Program-made: the position numbers and the translations under genes
The notes under the pieces: model-generated
What the model was told of the DNA's origin: nothing
Seen by the model: only the letters and a program-made list of their open reading frames with translations
Databases searched by the model: none
NCBI GenBank assembly: GCA_963702765.1
Contig: CAVPEB010000026.1
Span: forward strand, 68,508-132,507
DNA length: 64,000 nt
Origin: DATMNR01 sp963702765
Lineage (GTDB): Bacteria; Chloroflexota; Ktedonobacteria; Ktedonobacterales; Ktedonobacteraceae
Direction: 5' to 3'
Shown: positions 54,241 to 63,274 of the stretch, one piece after another
How positions within the stretch are numbered: position 1 is the first letter of the stretch
Layout of the letters: each line of letters begins with the position of its first letter

Positions 54241-54582
54241 TCAGATCTGCATTTCATAAAACGTAGGATGCTTCGGATCAATGAGAATAGGCACAAGGCT
54301 ACCTATTTTATAGAAAGGCTTGTTTTCTACAGCCAATTGCCAAAAAGTATATACCTGTCCTGTAACTGGATCAGTCCATCTAGCAGTTACATATGGATGG
54401 TCGTGCGAAAATTGCGAATTAGAATTTCCAAGCCCATAACTAATGTCAGTTATAGTTGCTATAATGCGCCTGCCATGGTGACGAAGACGATTGAACTCCC
54501 ATCCCATATATGATATGAATGCTATCAAGAGCCCTAATAGAGCTGCGATGATTAGAAAGTCAACAAGTATACTACTATCCAT
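54241..54582 (-). CDS. DUF3592-like membrane protein, 113 aa
   Basis: One N-terminal transmembrane segment (about 7-28) is followed by GRRIIATITDISYG and a beta-rich region with YVTARWTDPVTGQVYTF. These fit the DUF3592 pattern, where a soluble domain follows the anchor. The protein ends ILIDPKHPTFYEM, also typical of that group. AGGAGG-type sequence precedes the ATG. The function is unknown; it is transcribed alone and ends at a strong hairpin. Confidence 0.72.
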   Translation of the reverse strand: MDSSILVDFLIIAALLGLLIAFISYMGWEFNRLRHHGRRIIATITDISYGLGNSNSQFSHDHPYVTARWTDPVTGQVYTFWQLAVENKPFYKIGSLVPILIDPKHPTFYEMQI

Positions 54583-54773
54583 ACGACTTCCTCCTTTATC
54601 TTGATGTCCTCTGCTTTCTTTTTATCAAACAATTTCTCATATATCTAAAACAAATGCAGAAACCTGCTATATTCCTTAATACTCAAAAAATGCTTGTTTC
54701 GTTACAGTCATTGATAACACAAACACTCTTAGCTATATCGAGGCCTCTCAAAATCACCATGTGGCAATTTTTT

Positions 54774-54845
54774 GTGCGCCGTAGGCGCACTTATGTGAGA
54801 GTTTGGAGGGTTTATGCGCGCCACGCGCATAAACCCTCCAAACTC
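54774..54845. repeat. Two adjacent hairpins, 7-bp and 21-bp perfect stems
   Basis: GTGCGCC-gta-GGCGCAC (54774-54790) is followed by arms of 21 bp (54799-54819 and 54825-54845) containing TGGAGGGTTTATGCGC. No matching gene ends nearby on the plus strand, so these do not look like ordinary terminators. Confidence 0.65.
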
Positions 54846-54880
54846 ACGAGAAAGGCTCCTTGCTGAGCCAAAGGTGAAAG

Positions 54881-54960
54881 TTCTTTAGAGAGGCATAGCC
54901 TTTGCAAGGATTTGGGGTGATCCTCAAATTTCCCTTTATCCTGCCGCTGCAGGCGGCAAA
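54881..54960 (+). repeat. Three-hairpin intergenic repeat, divergent short variant
   Basis: TTTGCAAGGATTTGGGGTGATCC forms the middle stem, and CTGCCGCTGCAGGCGGCA the last. It lies about 58 bp before the htpG start. Confidence 0.6.
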
Positions 54961-55017
54961 GAAACTTTAGTAAAAGCTCAATTTAGGCATATGAAGCTAT
55001 ATAGAGGAGGTATACAT

Positions 55018-56895
55018 ATGACAGTAGACATGAACAAAGAAACGCTTGGATTTCAAGCAGAAGTCACGCAACTGCTTGATCTCATGATCCATTCACTTTA
55101 CAGTAACAAAGAAATATTTCTACGCGAACTCATCTCCAATGCATCAGATGCTTTGGATCGTCTGCGCTTTGCTGCGCTATCAGATGAAACACTCAATGAA
55201 AACGATACTGATTTAAAAATACACATCGCTTATGATAAAGAGGCGCGCACCATTACCATTAGAGACAATGGCATTGGAATGTCTCGCGACGAGGTGATCG
55301 AACAAATTGGTACAATAGCCAAATCAGGAACGCGTGAGTTCCTAAGATCACTCACTGGCGATCAACAAAAAGACGCAAACCTGATTGGTCAATTCGGTGT
55401 TGGTTTCTACTCCTCTTTTATTGTAGCTGATGAAGTAACCCTCAGAACGCGCCGCGCAGGGCTTGATTCCCAACATGGAGTTCTTTGGGAGTCGAATGGA
55501 CAGGGAGAATACACTATTGAGACCGTCGAGAAGGCTTCTCGAGGTACAGAAGTAGTGTTGCACCTGCGTGAAGGCGAAGAAGAGCTACTCGATGGTCATC
55601 GCTTGCGTGCAATTATCCGCAAGTATTCCGATCATATTACGTTCCCCATCATGATGAAGGTCGAAGAGAAAGATAAGGACGAGGAAGAGCAAGTAAATAG
55701 CGCTTCCGCGATATGGTCACGCCCTAAAAGTGAAATCAGTCAGGAAGAGTATAACGAGTTCTATAAACATGTTGGGCATGATTTCACCGATCCACTTGCC
55801 TATGTTCATAGTCGCATGGAGGGTGCATACGAGTATATCTTGCTACTCTACATACCTTCCCAGGCTCCATTTGATCTCTGGAATCGCGAACGACGCCATG
55901 GGGTTAAGCTCTACGTACGCCGTGTGTTTATCATGGACGATGCTGAACAGCTTATACCCGGTTACCTGCGTTATGTACGTGGTATCGTTGACTCGAATGA
56001 CCTGCCTTTGAATATCTCACGCGAGATTTTGCAGCATAACAAACTCATTGAGATGATTCGCTCAAATGCAGTCAAAAAGGTGCTTGGCATGCTCACTGAC
56101 CTTGCGGCTAATGACGCGGAGAAGTACGCGACTTTCTGGAAAGAATTTGGGCGTGCCTTTAAGGAGGGGCTTGCCGAAGACCCCAGCAACCGCGAAACGA
56201 TTGCCAAGCTATTGCGCTTTGCCTCGACCGCTTCTGCCAATGAGATACAAGATATCTCATTGGAAACGTACGTTGCTCGCATGAAAGAAGGTCAGGACAA
56301 GATTTACTACAATATTGCCGATAGTTACGATGCTGCTAAGAATAGCCCACTGCTAGAAGTATTCAAAAAGAAAGGCATCGAAGTTTTGCTGCTCTCTGAT
56401 CCAGTCGATTATATTCTTGAACCTGAGCTTTCCGAGTTCAATGGTATTCAATTTCAATCCGTGTCGCGAGGCGCTGTTGACCTCGGTAAACTGGAGGACG
56501 AGCAGGAGAAAGAGGAACAGCAGAAAGCTGCCGGTGAATTCAAAGACCTGGTAGAGCATGTCAAAACTGTTCTCGGTGAAAAGGTCAAAGATGTGCGCAC
56601 GACGACCCGCCTGACCTCTTCGCCAGCCTGCCTTGTTGTTGATGAGTTTGGCATCGATCCTGGTCTTGAGCGTTTATTGAAAGCAGCTGGGCAAAATGTT
56701 CCGACCTCGAAGCCAATTTTGGAGATCAATCCGCACCATCCCATCATTTTGAAGATGAAAGGCGAGGATGACGAGCAGAGATTCTCAGATTGGTCCTGGA
56801 TTCTTTTTGATCAGTCAATACTGAGTCTGGGTGAGCAGCTTGAGAACCCTGTGCAGTTTGTGAACAGGTTAAACGACTTACTAACTCAGTTATAA
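55018..56895 (+). CDS. htpG: Molecular chaperone HtpG (Hsp90 family), 625 aa
   Basis: A cytoplasmic ATP-dependent chaperone dimer. The N-terminal GHKL ATPase shows LRELISNASDALDRLR, DNGIGM and GQFGVGFYSSF within the first 140 residues. The middle domain has LPLNISREIL and SDHITFPI, and the C-terminal dimerisation domain is present. It lacks the eukaryotic MEEVD tail, as expected. I choose ATG 55018, which has AGGAGGTATACAT directly before it, over the ATG nine codons upstream. It is a single-gene transcript; GTTAAAC-type heat-shock promoter elements were not recognised. Confidence 0.96.
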   Translation: MTVDMNKETLGFQAEVTQLLDLMIHSLYSNKEIFLRELISNASDALDRLRFAALSDETLNENDTDLKIHIAYDKEARTITIRDNGIGMSRDEVIEQIGTIAKSGTREFLRSLTGDQQKDANLIGQFGVGFYSSFIVADEVTLRTRRAGLDSQHGVLWESNGQGEYTIETVEKASRGTEVVLHLREGEEELLDGHRLRAIIRKYSDHITFPIMMKVEEKDKDEEEQVNSASAIWSRPKSEISQEEYNEFYKHVGHDFTDPLAYVHSRMEGAYEYILLLYIPSQAPFDLWNRERRHGVKLYVRRVFIMDDAEQLIPGYLRYVRGIVDSNDLPLNISREILQHNKLIEMIRSNAVKKVLGMLTDLAANDAEKYATFWKEFGRAFKEGLAEDPSNRETIAKLLRFASTASANEIQDISLETYVARMKEGQDKIYYNIADSYDAAKNSPLLEVFKKKGIEVLLLSDPVDYILEPELSEFNGIQFQSVSRGAVDLGKLEDEQEKEEQQKAAGEFKDLVEHVKTVLGEKVKDVRTTTRLTSSPACLVVDEFGIDPGLERLLKAAGQNVPTSKPILEINPHHPIILKMKGEDDEQRFSDWSWILFDQSILSLGEQLENPVQFVNRLNDLLTQL

Positions 56896-57018
56896 TTTGG
56901 TTAGATATATTACAGTGACGCTACTGTGATGCTAACTCTGAAATTTGTGACGGCCATGTGAAAGCGACATTATATCCTTAAACTGAAGAATAGTCATCGA
57001 TTTAAGGAGCGTCTTTTC

Positions 57019-57982
57019 ATGGCCAGAACGCCTCGATCTCAAAGAATTATCACAGGATTTCTCATAATCTCAGGGATACTGGCTTTCTTATATGTGGGTA
57101 TCTCGATCTCACTGGCTCTAATCATAACCAACAGGCCTCCAATACCAATCACCACGACTCCATCATCACAAGGACTGAATTATCGCGATGTCACCTTTCT
57201 TAGTCGTGAAGATAATCTGACCCTTAGAGGCTGGCTTATTCCCGGTATATTGCCAGACGGGCGCTTGACAGTGGAACGGACAATAATTCAGGTGCATGGA
57301 GAGAACAACAATCGAGCAATGGTTCTCGATATCGATGCAGCACTTGCGCGACAGGGGATTGCGGTCCTGACATATGATTCACGGGGGAATGGTGAGTCAT
57401 CCACAGCCCCAGGTGGAGGAGGCTACTTTGAGCAACGCGATATTCTGGGAGCAGTAGATTTTCTACGTTCTGGTCCATTACCTTATCCAGACCTGGGTCG
57501 TCCCAAGACTATCGGGGGATGGGGCATTTCCGTGGGTGGAGATGCGCTTATATATGCAGCATCACAGGAGCCAGCTATTAAGGCTATTGTCGTCGATAGC
57601 GCATATGCCACACTGGCAGAGTATATGGAGCACGCATTCGGGCCATTTTTTGTGCTTATACCTGGTACACGCTATGCAGCGATGACGTTCTACGGTTTAG
57701 ACTATGGAAATGTTCGACCTGTAGATGTAATAGCTAAAATCGCTCCTCGCCAAATCTTGTTGATTCAGGGAGCTGCTGATGTTGATATTCTACCTTCAAA
57801 TATGGCTGAACTTGCAGGCTGCTGCCTCAGCAGCGCCTGACGCGCATGTACAAACTTGGCTGGTACCAAAAGCACATCATATCCAGGCTTATAATTTAGT
57901 GAGAAATACCTATGTTAATCGCCTGGTGACCTTCTTCGATACAGAACTACAAATCAAAAGTAGCGGCGCGTGTGTCACATGA
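57019..57982 (+). CDS. Membrane-anchored alpha/beta hydrolase, copy A (one frameshift)
   Basis: About 320 aa after removing one base near 57825 (NMAELA then AAASAAPDAHVQTWLV). One N-terminal transmembrane segment (about 10-35) anchors the catalytic domain outside the membrane. The nucleophile elbow is GWGISVGG and the acid probably lies in GAADVDILPSN; the histidine is in PKAHHIQAY. LNYRDVTFLSREDNLTLRGW and SGPLPYPDLGRP are almost the same in the gene at 58842-59864, its paralogue. The stop overlaps the next start (ATGA), coupling it to a small membrane protein. Confidence 0.85.
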
Positions 57983-58392
57983 AACGAATACGATTAAAGC
58001 ATGACAACAAAATATCCAATACAACAACATCCAAAACTGGCACAGAAGATGAAGATAGAAGCAGTATATGGCACATATTGGTGCTGACACTGGCTCCACT
58101 CTATCTTCTAATAATCATTGGAGCTATATTACTTGGCCTTATTATGCTTGACCGGCATTCCATACTTCTGACAAACTTCGTTCTTCAACAAGCCATTTTT
58201 ATAGTCATCCTCATCGTAGGGATGACAGCCGCAATCATCTTCTATGCACTCTCTGTCAAACGCGCACTAAGAAATATTGGCATGTGGCGACAAAATGGTC
58301 AAAGAAAGCAGGCGAACGAGGGACTTCTAGTATTGGCTATTGTTGCCAGTGTCATGATACTCCCAATAATACTGGCATTATTTTTTCACTAA
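57979..58392 (+). CDS. Small membrane protein, copy A, 137 aa
   Basis: Three hydrophobic segments (about 30-55, 68-90 and 112-135) separated by a basic loop KRALRNIGMWRQNGQRK. The polar N-terminus of about 25 residues is probably cytoplasmic. ATG 57979 overlaps the stop of the hydrolase gene. A protein of similar size and layout is encoded convergently at 58429-58821, where the matching loop reads RMLRKIREWESQGK. I do not recognise the family; partnership with the hydrolase is inferred from the conserved pairing. Confidence 0.75.
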   Translation: MKRIRLKHDNKISNTTTSKTGTEDEDRSSIWHILVLTLAPLYLLIIIGAILLGLIMLDRHSILLTNFVLQQAIFIVILIVGMTAAIIFYALSVKRALRNIGMWRQNGQRKQANEGLLVLAIVASVMILPIILALFFH

Positions 58393-58428
58393 CGAGTACC
58401 GAAAAAGTCCTGCATCCAATTCAGCTAC

Positions 58429-58821
58429 CTAATGTATCAAAAATACAAGCACAACTGGCAAAGCGAAAATGAAAGCTGTGATGCCTAACGACCAGAGAGC
58501 GCCAGTTGCCAGAGTTGTCTTGCCCTGGCTTTCCCATTCACGTATTTTGCGTAGCATGCGTACGATACCGATCGTGTAGACAATTGCTACCAGCACTAAT
58601 CCCACAACTACAGAAATCACGTTAATTTGTTGTTGCACTATGAAACTGGCAGATGAGGTCAGGTTTCGTATGAGGATGGTAAGAAGCAGGATAGCGACGA
58701 TGGTCAGAACTAGCCATGCCAGTCTGGTCAAATGAACAAAAACGAGATGCCTGATATGGCTACTTTCCTCTTGCTTCTCAATTGATGTAGATGTACCGTT
58801 TTCGTTCATCGTGTGATCCAT
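58429..58821 (-). CDS. Small membrane protein, copy B, 130 aa
   Basis: Three hydrophobic segments, with the loop RMLRKIREWESQGKTT between the second and third. Its organisation and several positions (VQQQINVISVVVGL; IREWESQGK) correspond to copy A at 57979-58392. It begins 20 bp after the hydrolase copy B gene and shares its transcript, downstream of a MarR gene. The function is unknown. Confidence 0.76.
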   Translation of the reverse strand: MDHTMNENGTSTSIEKQEESSHIRHLVFVHLTRLAWLVLTIVAILLLTILIRNLTSSASFIVQQQINVISVVVGLVLVAIVYTIGIVRMLRKIREWESQGKTTLATGALWSLGITAFIFALPVVLVFLIH

Positions 58822-58841
58822 GTTTTGTTTTCCTCAATGTA

Positions 58842-59864
58842 TTATCGTTGTGTTGCCGGGCCGAGTACATGAGTAAAAAAAGCTGCAACGCGCTGAACAT
58901 ACACGTTTCCCATTACATCGTAGGATTGGATATGATTGGCGCCGTGAACTAACCATGTTTGTACATGCGCATCTGGCGCTGATCTAGCTGCAGCTGCAAG
59001 CAAATTCATATTCCATGGGGGAACCAATCCATCAGAAGTACCTTCTATGAAGAAAAGCGGTCGCGGAGCAATACTTGCAACCACGTCTACGGGACGCACT
59101 GCATTAAAATTGATTCCATAAAGCATTTGCATTGCAAGCAGAACACCTGGAATGATAGGGGCTGGCATCAAAGCATTTCTTTCAAGCAGTGGTACAAAGG
59201 CAGCGTAAGCGGAATCCGCAACAACTCCTCGTATAGCTGGTTCTTGTGCCGCTGCTAGCAACATTGTTGCCCCACCCATGGAAATGCCCCAACCGCCGAT
59301 AGCCCTGGGACGACCAAGGTCTGGGTAGGGTAATGGACCAGATTGTAAAAAATCGACAGCGCCTAACACATCTCTTTGTTCGAAAAAGCCCATCGAGAGT
59401 GGTGCAGGGGCTGACTGTCCATGCCCACGAAAGTCAAAGACCAGAATAGCAAAACCTTTGTGAACGAGCGCTGCGCTGAGATTGAGAAGTCCGCCTTCGA
59501 GCGCCTCACGGTTTGAATGCAATCCATGAACCATTATGATCGTTCGTTCTGTTGTCAATTGCCCATTGGGTAATACCCCTGGCATGAACCACCCTTGCAG
59601 TAACAGGTGATCTTGTCGGCTGAGAAAGCTCACGTCGCGATAGTTCAAACCAAGAGCTGCTGGAGTTTCAGTGATGGCCTTTGGCTGTGCATAGGCCATC
59701 TGTGTAGCAACAAAGAAAGAGATGCCAATGTAGCTAAGGATGAGCACTTCGAGACTAATGAAAAGTGCAATAATCAGCTTGCGCATTCTTCTACTCTTGC
59801 GTTTGGGGGAGATAGCCTCTCCTACGACTGTATCTTTGTCCCGTTTGAATGGGCGAAATGACAT
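58842..59864 (-). CDS. Membrane-anchored alpha/beta hydrolase, copy B, 340 aa
   Basis: An intact paralogue of copy A. A basic N-terminus (KRKSRRMRK) precedes one transmembrane segment (about 28-50), so the hydrolase domain is probably extracytoplasmic. MVHGLHSNRE forms the oxyanion region, GWGISMGG the nucleophile elbow, and EGTSDGLVPPWN the acid. HGANHIQSYDV contains the histidine. FDFRGHGQS and a DUF-type hydrolase layout fit bacterial peptidase-like or esterase-like family members. It starts 16 bp after the MarR gene, so it is probably controlled by that repressor. Confidence 0.89.
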   Translation of the reverse strand: MSFRPFKRDKDTVVGEAISPKRKSRRMRKLIIALFISLEVLILSYIGISFFVATQMAYAQPKAITETPAALGLNYRDVSFLSRQDHLLLQGWFMPGVLPNGQLTTERTIIMVHGLHSNREALEGGLLNLSAALVHKGFAILVFDFRGHGQSAPAPLSMGFFEQRDVLGAVDFLQSGPLPYPDLGRPRAIGGWGISMGGATMLLAAAQEPAIRGVVADSAYAAFVPLLERNALMPAPIIPGVLLAMQMLYGINFNAVRPVDVVASIAPRPLFFIEGTSDGLVPPWNMNLLAAAARSAPDAHVQTWLVHGANHIQSYDVMGNVYVQRVAAFFTHVLGPATQR

Positions 59865-59880
59865 CGAATATTTCCTTTAT

Positions 59881-60324
59881 TTAGAGTTCCGTAATCTCAA
59901 ATTTATTGTTCGCAACTTCAAGCACGCGTTCGATTACCTGCATCAAGTGTTCCTGCTCGTGAGGATCAAGATGTTCGAGAAACCGAGCGAACACTTCTCG
60001 ACGATGTGCAAGCCATACCTCAACTGTTTTATGCGCTTCGGGGGTAAGAGCAACACGAACTATCCTTTCATCATGCACCTGGCGATCGCGTGTCACATGC
60101 CCGTCTTTTTCAAGGCGTTTACAAGCAACAGTAACTGAACCAGGAGTGACACCAAGAACTGAGGATAACTCACCGACAGTTAGTGGTCCATTTTGCCCGA
60201 GTTGACGGAGAAGCCAGAATTGCTCTAAAGTGAGCGTAGACCGCTGATTCGTAGAGATAGCCCGTCTCATCAAACGCCAGACGGCAAATAAGCCATCTAA
60301 AAGGTGATCTGCTTCCAAAGACAA
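59881..60324 (-). CDS. MarR-family transcriptional regulator, 147 aa
   Basis: A winged-helix dimer repressor. The recognition region is LTVGELSSVLGVTPGSVTVACKRL, the wing is HVTRDRQVHDERIVRVALT, and flanking helices form the dimer. It is the first gene of a unit MarR-hydrolase-membrane protein. AAATATT elements upstream (around 60346-60370), in partly inverted arrangement, are a possible operator. MarR proteins typically release DNA on binding phenolic or other lipophilic compounds; the ligand here is unknown. Confidence 0.88.
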   Translation of the reverse strand: MSLEADHLLDGLFAVWRLMRRAISTNQRSTLTLEQFWLLRQLGQNGPLTVGELSSVLGVTPGSVTVACKRLEKDGHVTRDRQVHDERIVRVALTPEAHKTVEVWLAHRREVFARFLEHLDPHEQEHLMQVIERVLEVANNKFEITEL

Positions 60325-60401
60325 AAATTCCTTTGAATAGTAAATATTTTGATGCTACAAATATTATATCTTTTGGAAGCTCAACATGTCAAGGAACGGA
60401 T

Positions 60402-61646
60402 TCAAGTGTGCAATGGTTCGGATAGTGTAGGATGTTGGGTAGGTGACTGATTATTGTTGTCTATGTTATGGGAGGTTAGAGGCTTCAAACCGAATAATAC
60501 ACGCGTAAAATTCCATCGGCGGATTAAGAATTCAAAGATAAGCAGAGTAACGATCAAGGCAGCCGTGCTGACCAGGAAAAACTTAATCCCGAGGGAGATA
60601 TCCCATGGAATGCTATAAAAGGCAATCACAACGATTACGGGATGGTGGAATACATAGAATGGTAGGACAGCCTCGTTCGCATAATCTATTTGTTTGCTCT
60701 TGAAATTCAAGCAACGCATGCCAAAGTATAGAATGAAGATCATCAAGGACCATGTCGTCAAGCTGCGCAATATTTGATATAGCATATATCCTGGAGTATA
60801 GCTTGTGATATTGTCCCAGACGTTTAAAACCCCGGCAAAATTAGCAACTAGCATGATGATTAAACAGACAACCGTAACGAGTAAAGCAAGTTTCCCTTGT
60901 TTCAGAATAGCAGTAGTGAACCGTTTGTCCGCGAGCAGCATGAAGCCATAGACATACACAATCAGCCAGATAAAGAAATCTGCCCATCCCTGATAACCAG
61001 GAAATGGCGCACGCAAAGCAATTTGAATAAGCGCGATCGGGACAACAAACACGAACAGTCCCGCAGGTCTACTACAAATTGCAGCCATCCACCCAATGAA
61101 ATCTAGTCCGCGTTTTCTTTTTAATAGCAGGAGAACGGGAAGTGTCAACAAAGAAACAAAGAAGAGAAAGGCGAGAAACCAGAGATGGTAACCATAGGCT
61201 GCAATCCATTGCGGATTCCAACTAATCTGTATATGCTCGAAGAAGTACGGAATGAACTGTAAAAAACTGCCATGGTACGTGCCCTGATTGATTGCAAAGA
61301 GATAGGCCTGTGGCGGAGAAAGGAGAATAAAGCCCACAATAAATGGGATGATCAACCGTTTGAAGCGTTCACCGATAAAATGACCGCTCGTTCTGGATTT
61401 GAGCGCGAACCAGGCGCTGGCTCCAGCCAGGAAAAAGAAGAGTGACATCCCCCATTGTGTGCCGAAGACGACCAATACAATCAAGCCTGAGCTTTGTCCA
61501 CCACTTCTGACGTGCCAGTAAAGCATATCGAAAATGTTGATTGAATGAGCGTAAAACACTCCCACCACGGCCAGGACTCGCAACCAGTCGAGGTAGTGTA
61601 GCCTTTTGCTTGTTTGTATTGATTCTTCAGCACTTAGGGTTTTCAT
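60402..61646 (-). CDS. Acyltransferase 3 family membrane protein, 414 aa
   Basis: An integral membrane acyltransferase with about ten hydrophobic segments. The first segment carries RLHYLDWLRVLAVVGVFYAHS with the family Arg/His residues, and GMSLFFFLAGASAWFAL follows. PFYVFHHPVIV near the C-terminus is the typical late histidine motif. Members transfer acyl groups to sugars, lipids or antibiotics at the membrane. It is transcribed alone, with a polar C-terminal tail of about 30 residues. The substrate cannot be told from context. Confidence 0.87.
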   Translation of the reverse strand: MKTLSAEESIQTSKRLHYLDWLRVLAVVGVFYAHSINIFDMLYWHVRSGGQSSGLIVLVVFGTQWGMSLFFFLAGASAWFALKSRTSGHFIGERFKRLIIPFIVGFILLSPPQAYLFAINQGTYHGSFLQFIPYFFEHIQISWNPQWIAAYGYHLWFLAFLFFVSLLTLPVLLLLKRKRGLDFIGWMAAICSRPAGLFVFVVPIALIQIALRAPFPGYQGWADFFIWLIVYVYGFMLLADKRFTTAILKQGKLALLVTVVCLIIMLVANFAGVLNVWDNITSYTPGYMLYQILRSLTTWSLMIFILYFGMRCLNFKSKQIDYANEAVLPFYVFHHPVIVVIAFYSIPWDISLGIKFFLVSTAALIVTLLIFEFLIRRWNFTRVLFGLKPLTSHNIDNNNQSPTQHPTLSEPLHT

Positions 61647-61691
61647 TCATCATGTACCTCCCTTGACCTTCCCGCCAGTAGCCTTTCAATC

Positions 61692-62858
61692 TCAATAGCG
61701 AAACACCGCTGCTAACGCTGTTTCACCAGGAATTTTACTCTGTTCAACTGCGTACACAGAACCGCCATGCAGTATCGTCTGGGTTGCTGCTTCATCCAGG
61801 AGATCATCATCTCTAAATCTCGCTTCCTTATGCACATGGATGGTATTGCTGGCTGGATCGAAGTGGCCCCACAATTCCTGATTAATAGCGACAAACAAAC
61901 TGCCAATTTGTCCATAATATGCTGCTGGCATAATCTCGCGGATATCGTTGGATGTTTGTGTTGTTCCAACGTTATCTCTGTATTGAGCAGCAGTATTTTC
62001 TTGATCTTGCTGAAAGTACGGTTCAACCACTTCCCATGCTTTAGCATGAAGCGCATCTGAACTCAGCTTATCTGGATTTCCTGGCACTCCTTGATGTAGC
62101 AGGTATGGATACGTATTGGCCTGCTGGTAGATCGGGAGGAGATACTCCACGCCTGCGAGTACCAACGGTGCGTTTTCATCCCTTAATAGTTCATGCAGAC
62201 CTCTATCTATTTGTTGGAAGTAACGCAGCAGATGGTCCTTACTATCATCGTGACCGACGCCCTGTCCATAGAAGATGGCAGCCTTGCGGCCACCTTTTCC
62301 TACTAAAGCTCCCGAGGAGCTACTATAGAATGAGACTTCATTCTCTGCTTCCTCATACTTTAAAGCTTCGACAAGATTTGCAGGCACTGTTTCTGGCAAT
62401 TCCAATTCATGAATGTCAAAGCGAGTTCCCTCCAATAGTCTGATTACATTCTGGCTCAGGGCCAGAATATAGAAGTGTCCGCCTGTAGCGAGGAATGGTA
62501 GGAGCGGTTTGAGATAAAAGTGATCGCTTACTACCACCTGCTCTTTAAAACTATAAGGCAGGCGATAGCAGTGGAACATCTCCGGAGTACGAAAAATTGC
62601 CAGACCATCAATAGTGTGCAACCAGAATCCTCCGTCCTCCAGAAGAGCATGGAGCGGTTCAAGCAGTTTTTCAATCTCGGTCGAACGTAGATTTTCTAAT
62701 AACAAGCGATTTTCGGTATCCCGAATCTGGTGTCTCAATCTCAGCTCATCCTGCTGACTTTCCAATCCACCAAGGCTTGTGGGAAGAAAGATCGAAACAC
62801 ATAGACTTTCGTGCTTTTCAAGCAACGTTTTGATCTCTTTTTTTGAGAGCCTGTCCAT
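61692..62858 (-). CDS. baeRF-type (archaeo-eukaryotic release-factor-like) domain protein, 388 aa
   Basis: Resembles bacterial proteins with an eRF1/Pelota-like domain (baeRF families). Segments that fit are GGLAIFRTPEMFHCYRLP-like strands, FYILALSQNVIRLLEG, VGHDDSKDHLLRYFQQID, LVLAGVEYLLPIYQQAN and a C-terminus with SVYAVEQSKIPG. Such proteins are thought to bind ribosomes or act in stress, but few have been tested. It stands alone, with AGGAGGCC-type sequence before ATG 62858. The assignment rests on remembered family pattern, not on a search. Confidence 0.72.
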   Translation of the reverse strand: MDRLSKKEIKTLLEKHESLCVSIFLPTSLGGLESQQDELRLRHQIRDTENRLLLENLRSTEIEKLLEPLHALLEDGGFWLHTIDGLAIFRTPEMFHCYRLPYSFKEQVVVSDHFYLKPLLPFLATGGHFYILALSQNVIRLLEGTRFDIHELELPETVPANLVEALKYEEAENEVSFYSSSSGALVGKGGRKAAIFYGQGVGHDDSKDHLLRYFQQIDRGLHELLRDENAPLVLAGVEYLLPIYQQANTYPYLLHQGVPGNPDKLSSDALHAKAWEVVEPYFQQDQENTAAQYRDNVGTTQTSNDIREIMPAAYYGQIGSLFVAINQELWGHFDPASNTIHVHKEARFRDDDLLDEAATQTILHGGSVYAVEQSKIPGETALAAVFRY

Positions 62859-63274
62859 CTAAGGCCTCCTTTTTTCTACATTTCCAACACATATACAGCA
62901 TACCCTCTCCGTATCACATCTCAGTCACCAACAGCGTCTATTTCCCTCACATCTCTATCACACTCTTCCCTTTTTCTGGCTCATGAGCGGTATCATTCAT
63001 TCATGAAAACATGCTGTGAGTGTCTCGTGAGATGCTTCGGGCTCATCGTGATAAGACTGTGACAGTGTTGGTATATCCTGTACTATAGAGGGTAGATACA
63101 GAGGTGGAATATAGGCTGAAAAAGCACAGAGTATTGCATTGAGAGGAGTGCTGAGGACGAAGTTCTTTGCCAGAGTTTGGGGTCACGCATCTGGGAGATA
63201 CAATAGCAGGTGCCCGAAGAACTCCTTTTATCATTTCCACCACCGCAAGTGGCTAGACAAAAAGGAGCAGGATA
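62859..63274. other. Intergenic stretch between divergent baeRF-like and Usp genes
   Basis: About 415 bp without a gene. The 5' part is pyrimidine-rich, and the 3' part holds a three-hairpin repeat (63140-63257) that reaches almost to the Usp ribosome binding site. No promoter could be chosen with confidence. Confidence 0.6.
63140..63257 (+). repeat. Three-hairpin intergenic repeat, long variant
   Basis: GAGGACGAAGTTCTTTGCC opens the copy, GGTCACGCATCTGGGAGATA lies inside it and CCACCGCAAGTGG forms the last stem. It closely follows the long variant at 27129-27236 and ends 18 bp before the Usp start codon. Confidence 0.7.

Larger units (their letters stand above)
54583..55017. other. Intergenic stretch upstream of htpG, rich in hairpins
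   Basis: It contains a 7-bp stem (GTGCGCC/GGCGCAC, 54774-54790), a 21-bp perfect stem (54799-54845) and a three-hairpin repeat (54881-54960). No protein gene is supported. No heat-shock operator of the CIRCE type was seen before htpG. Confidence 0.6.
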
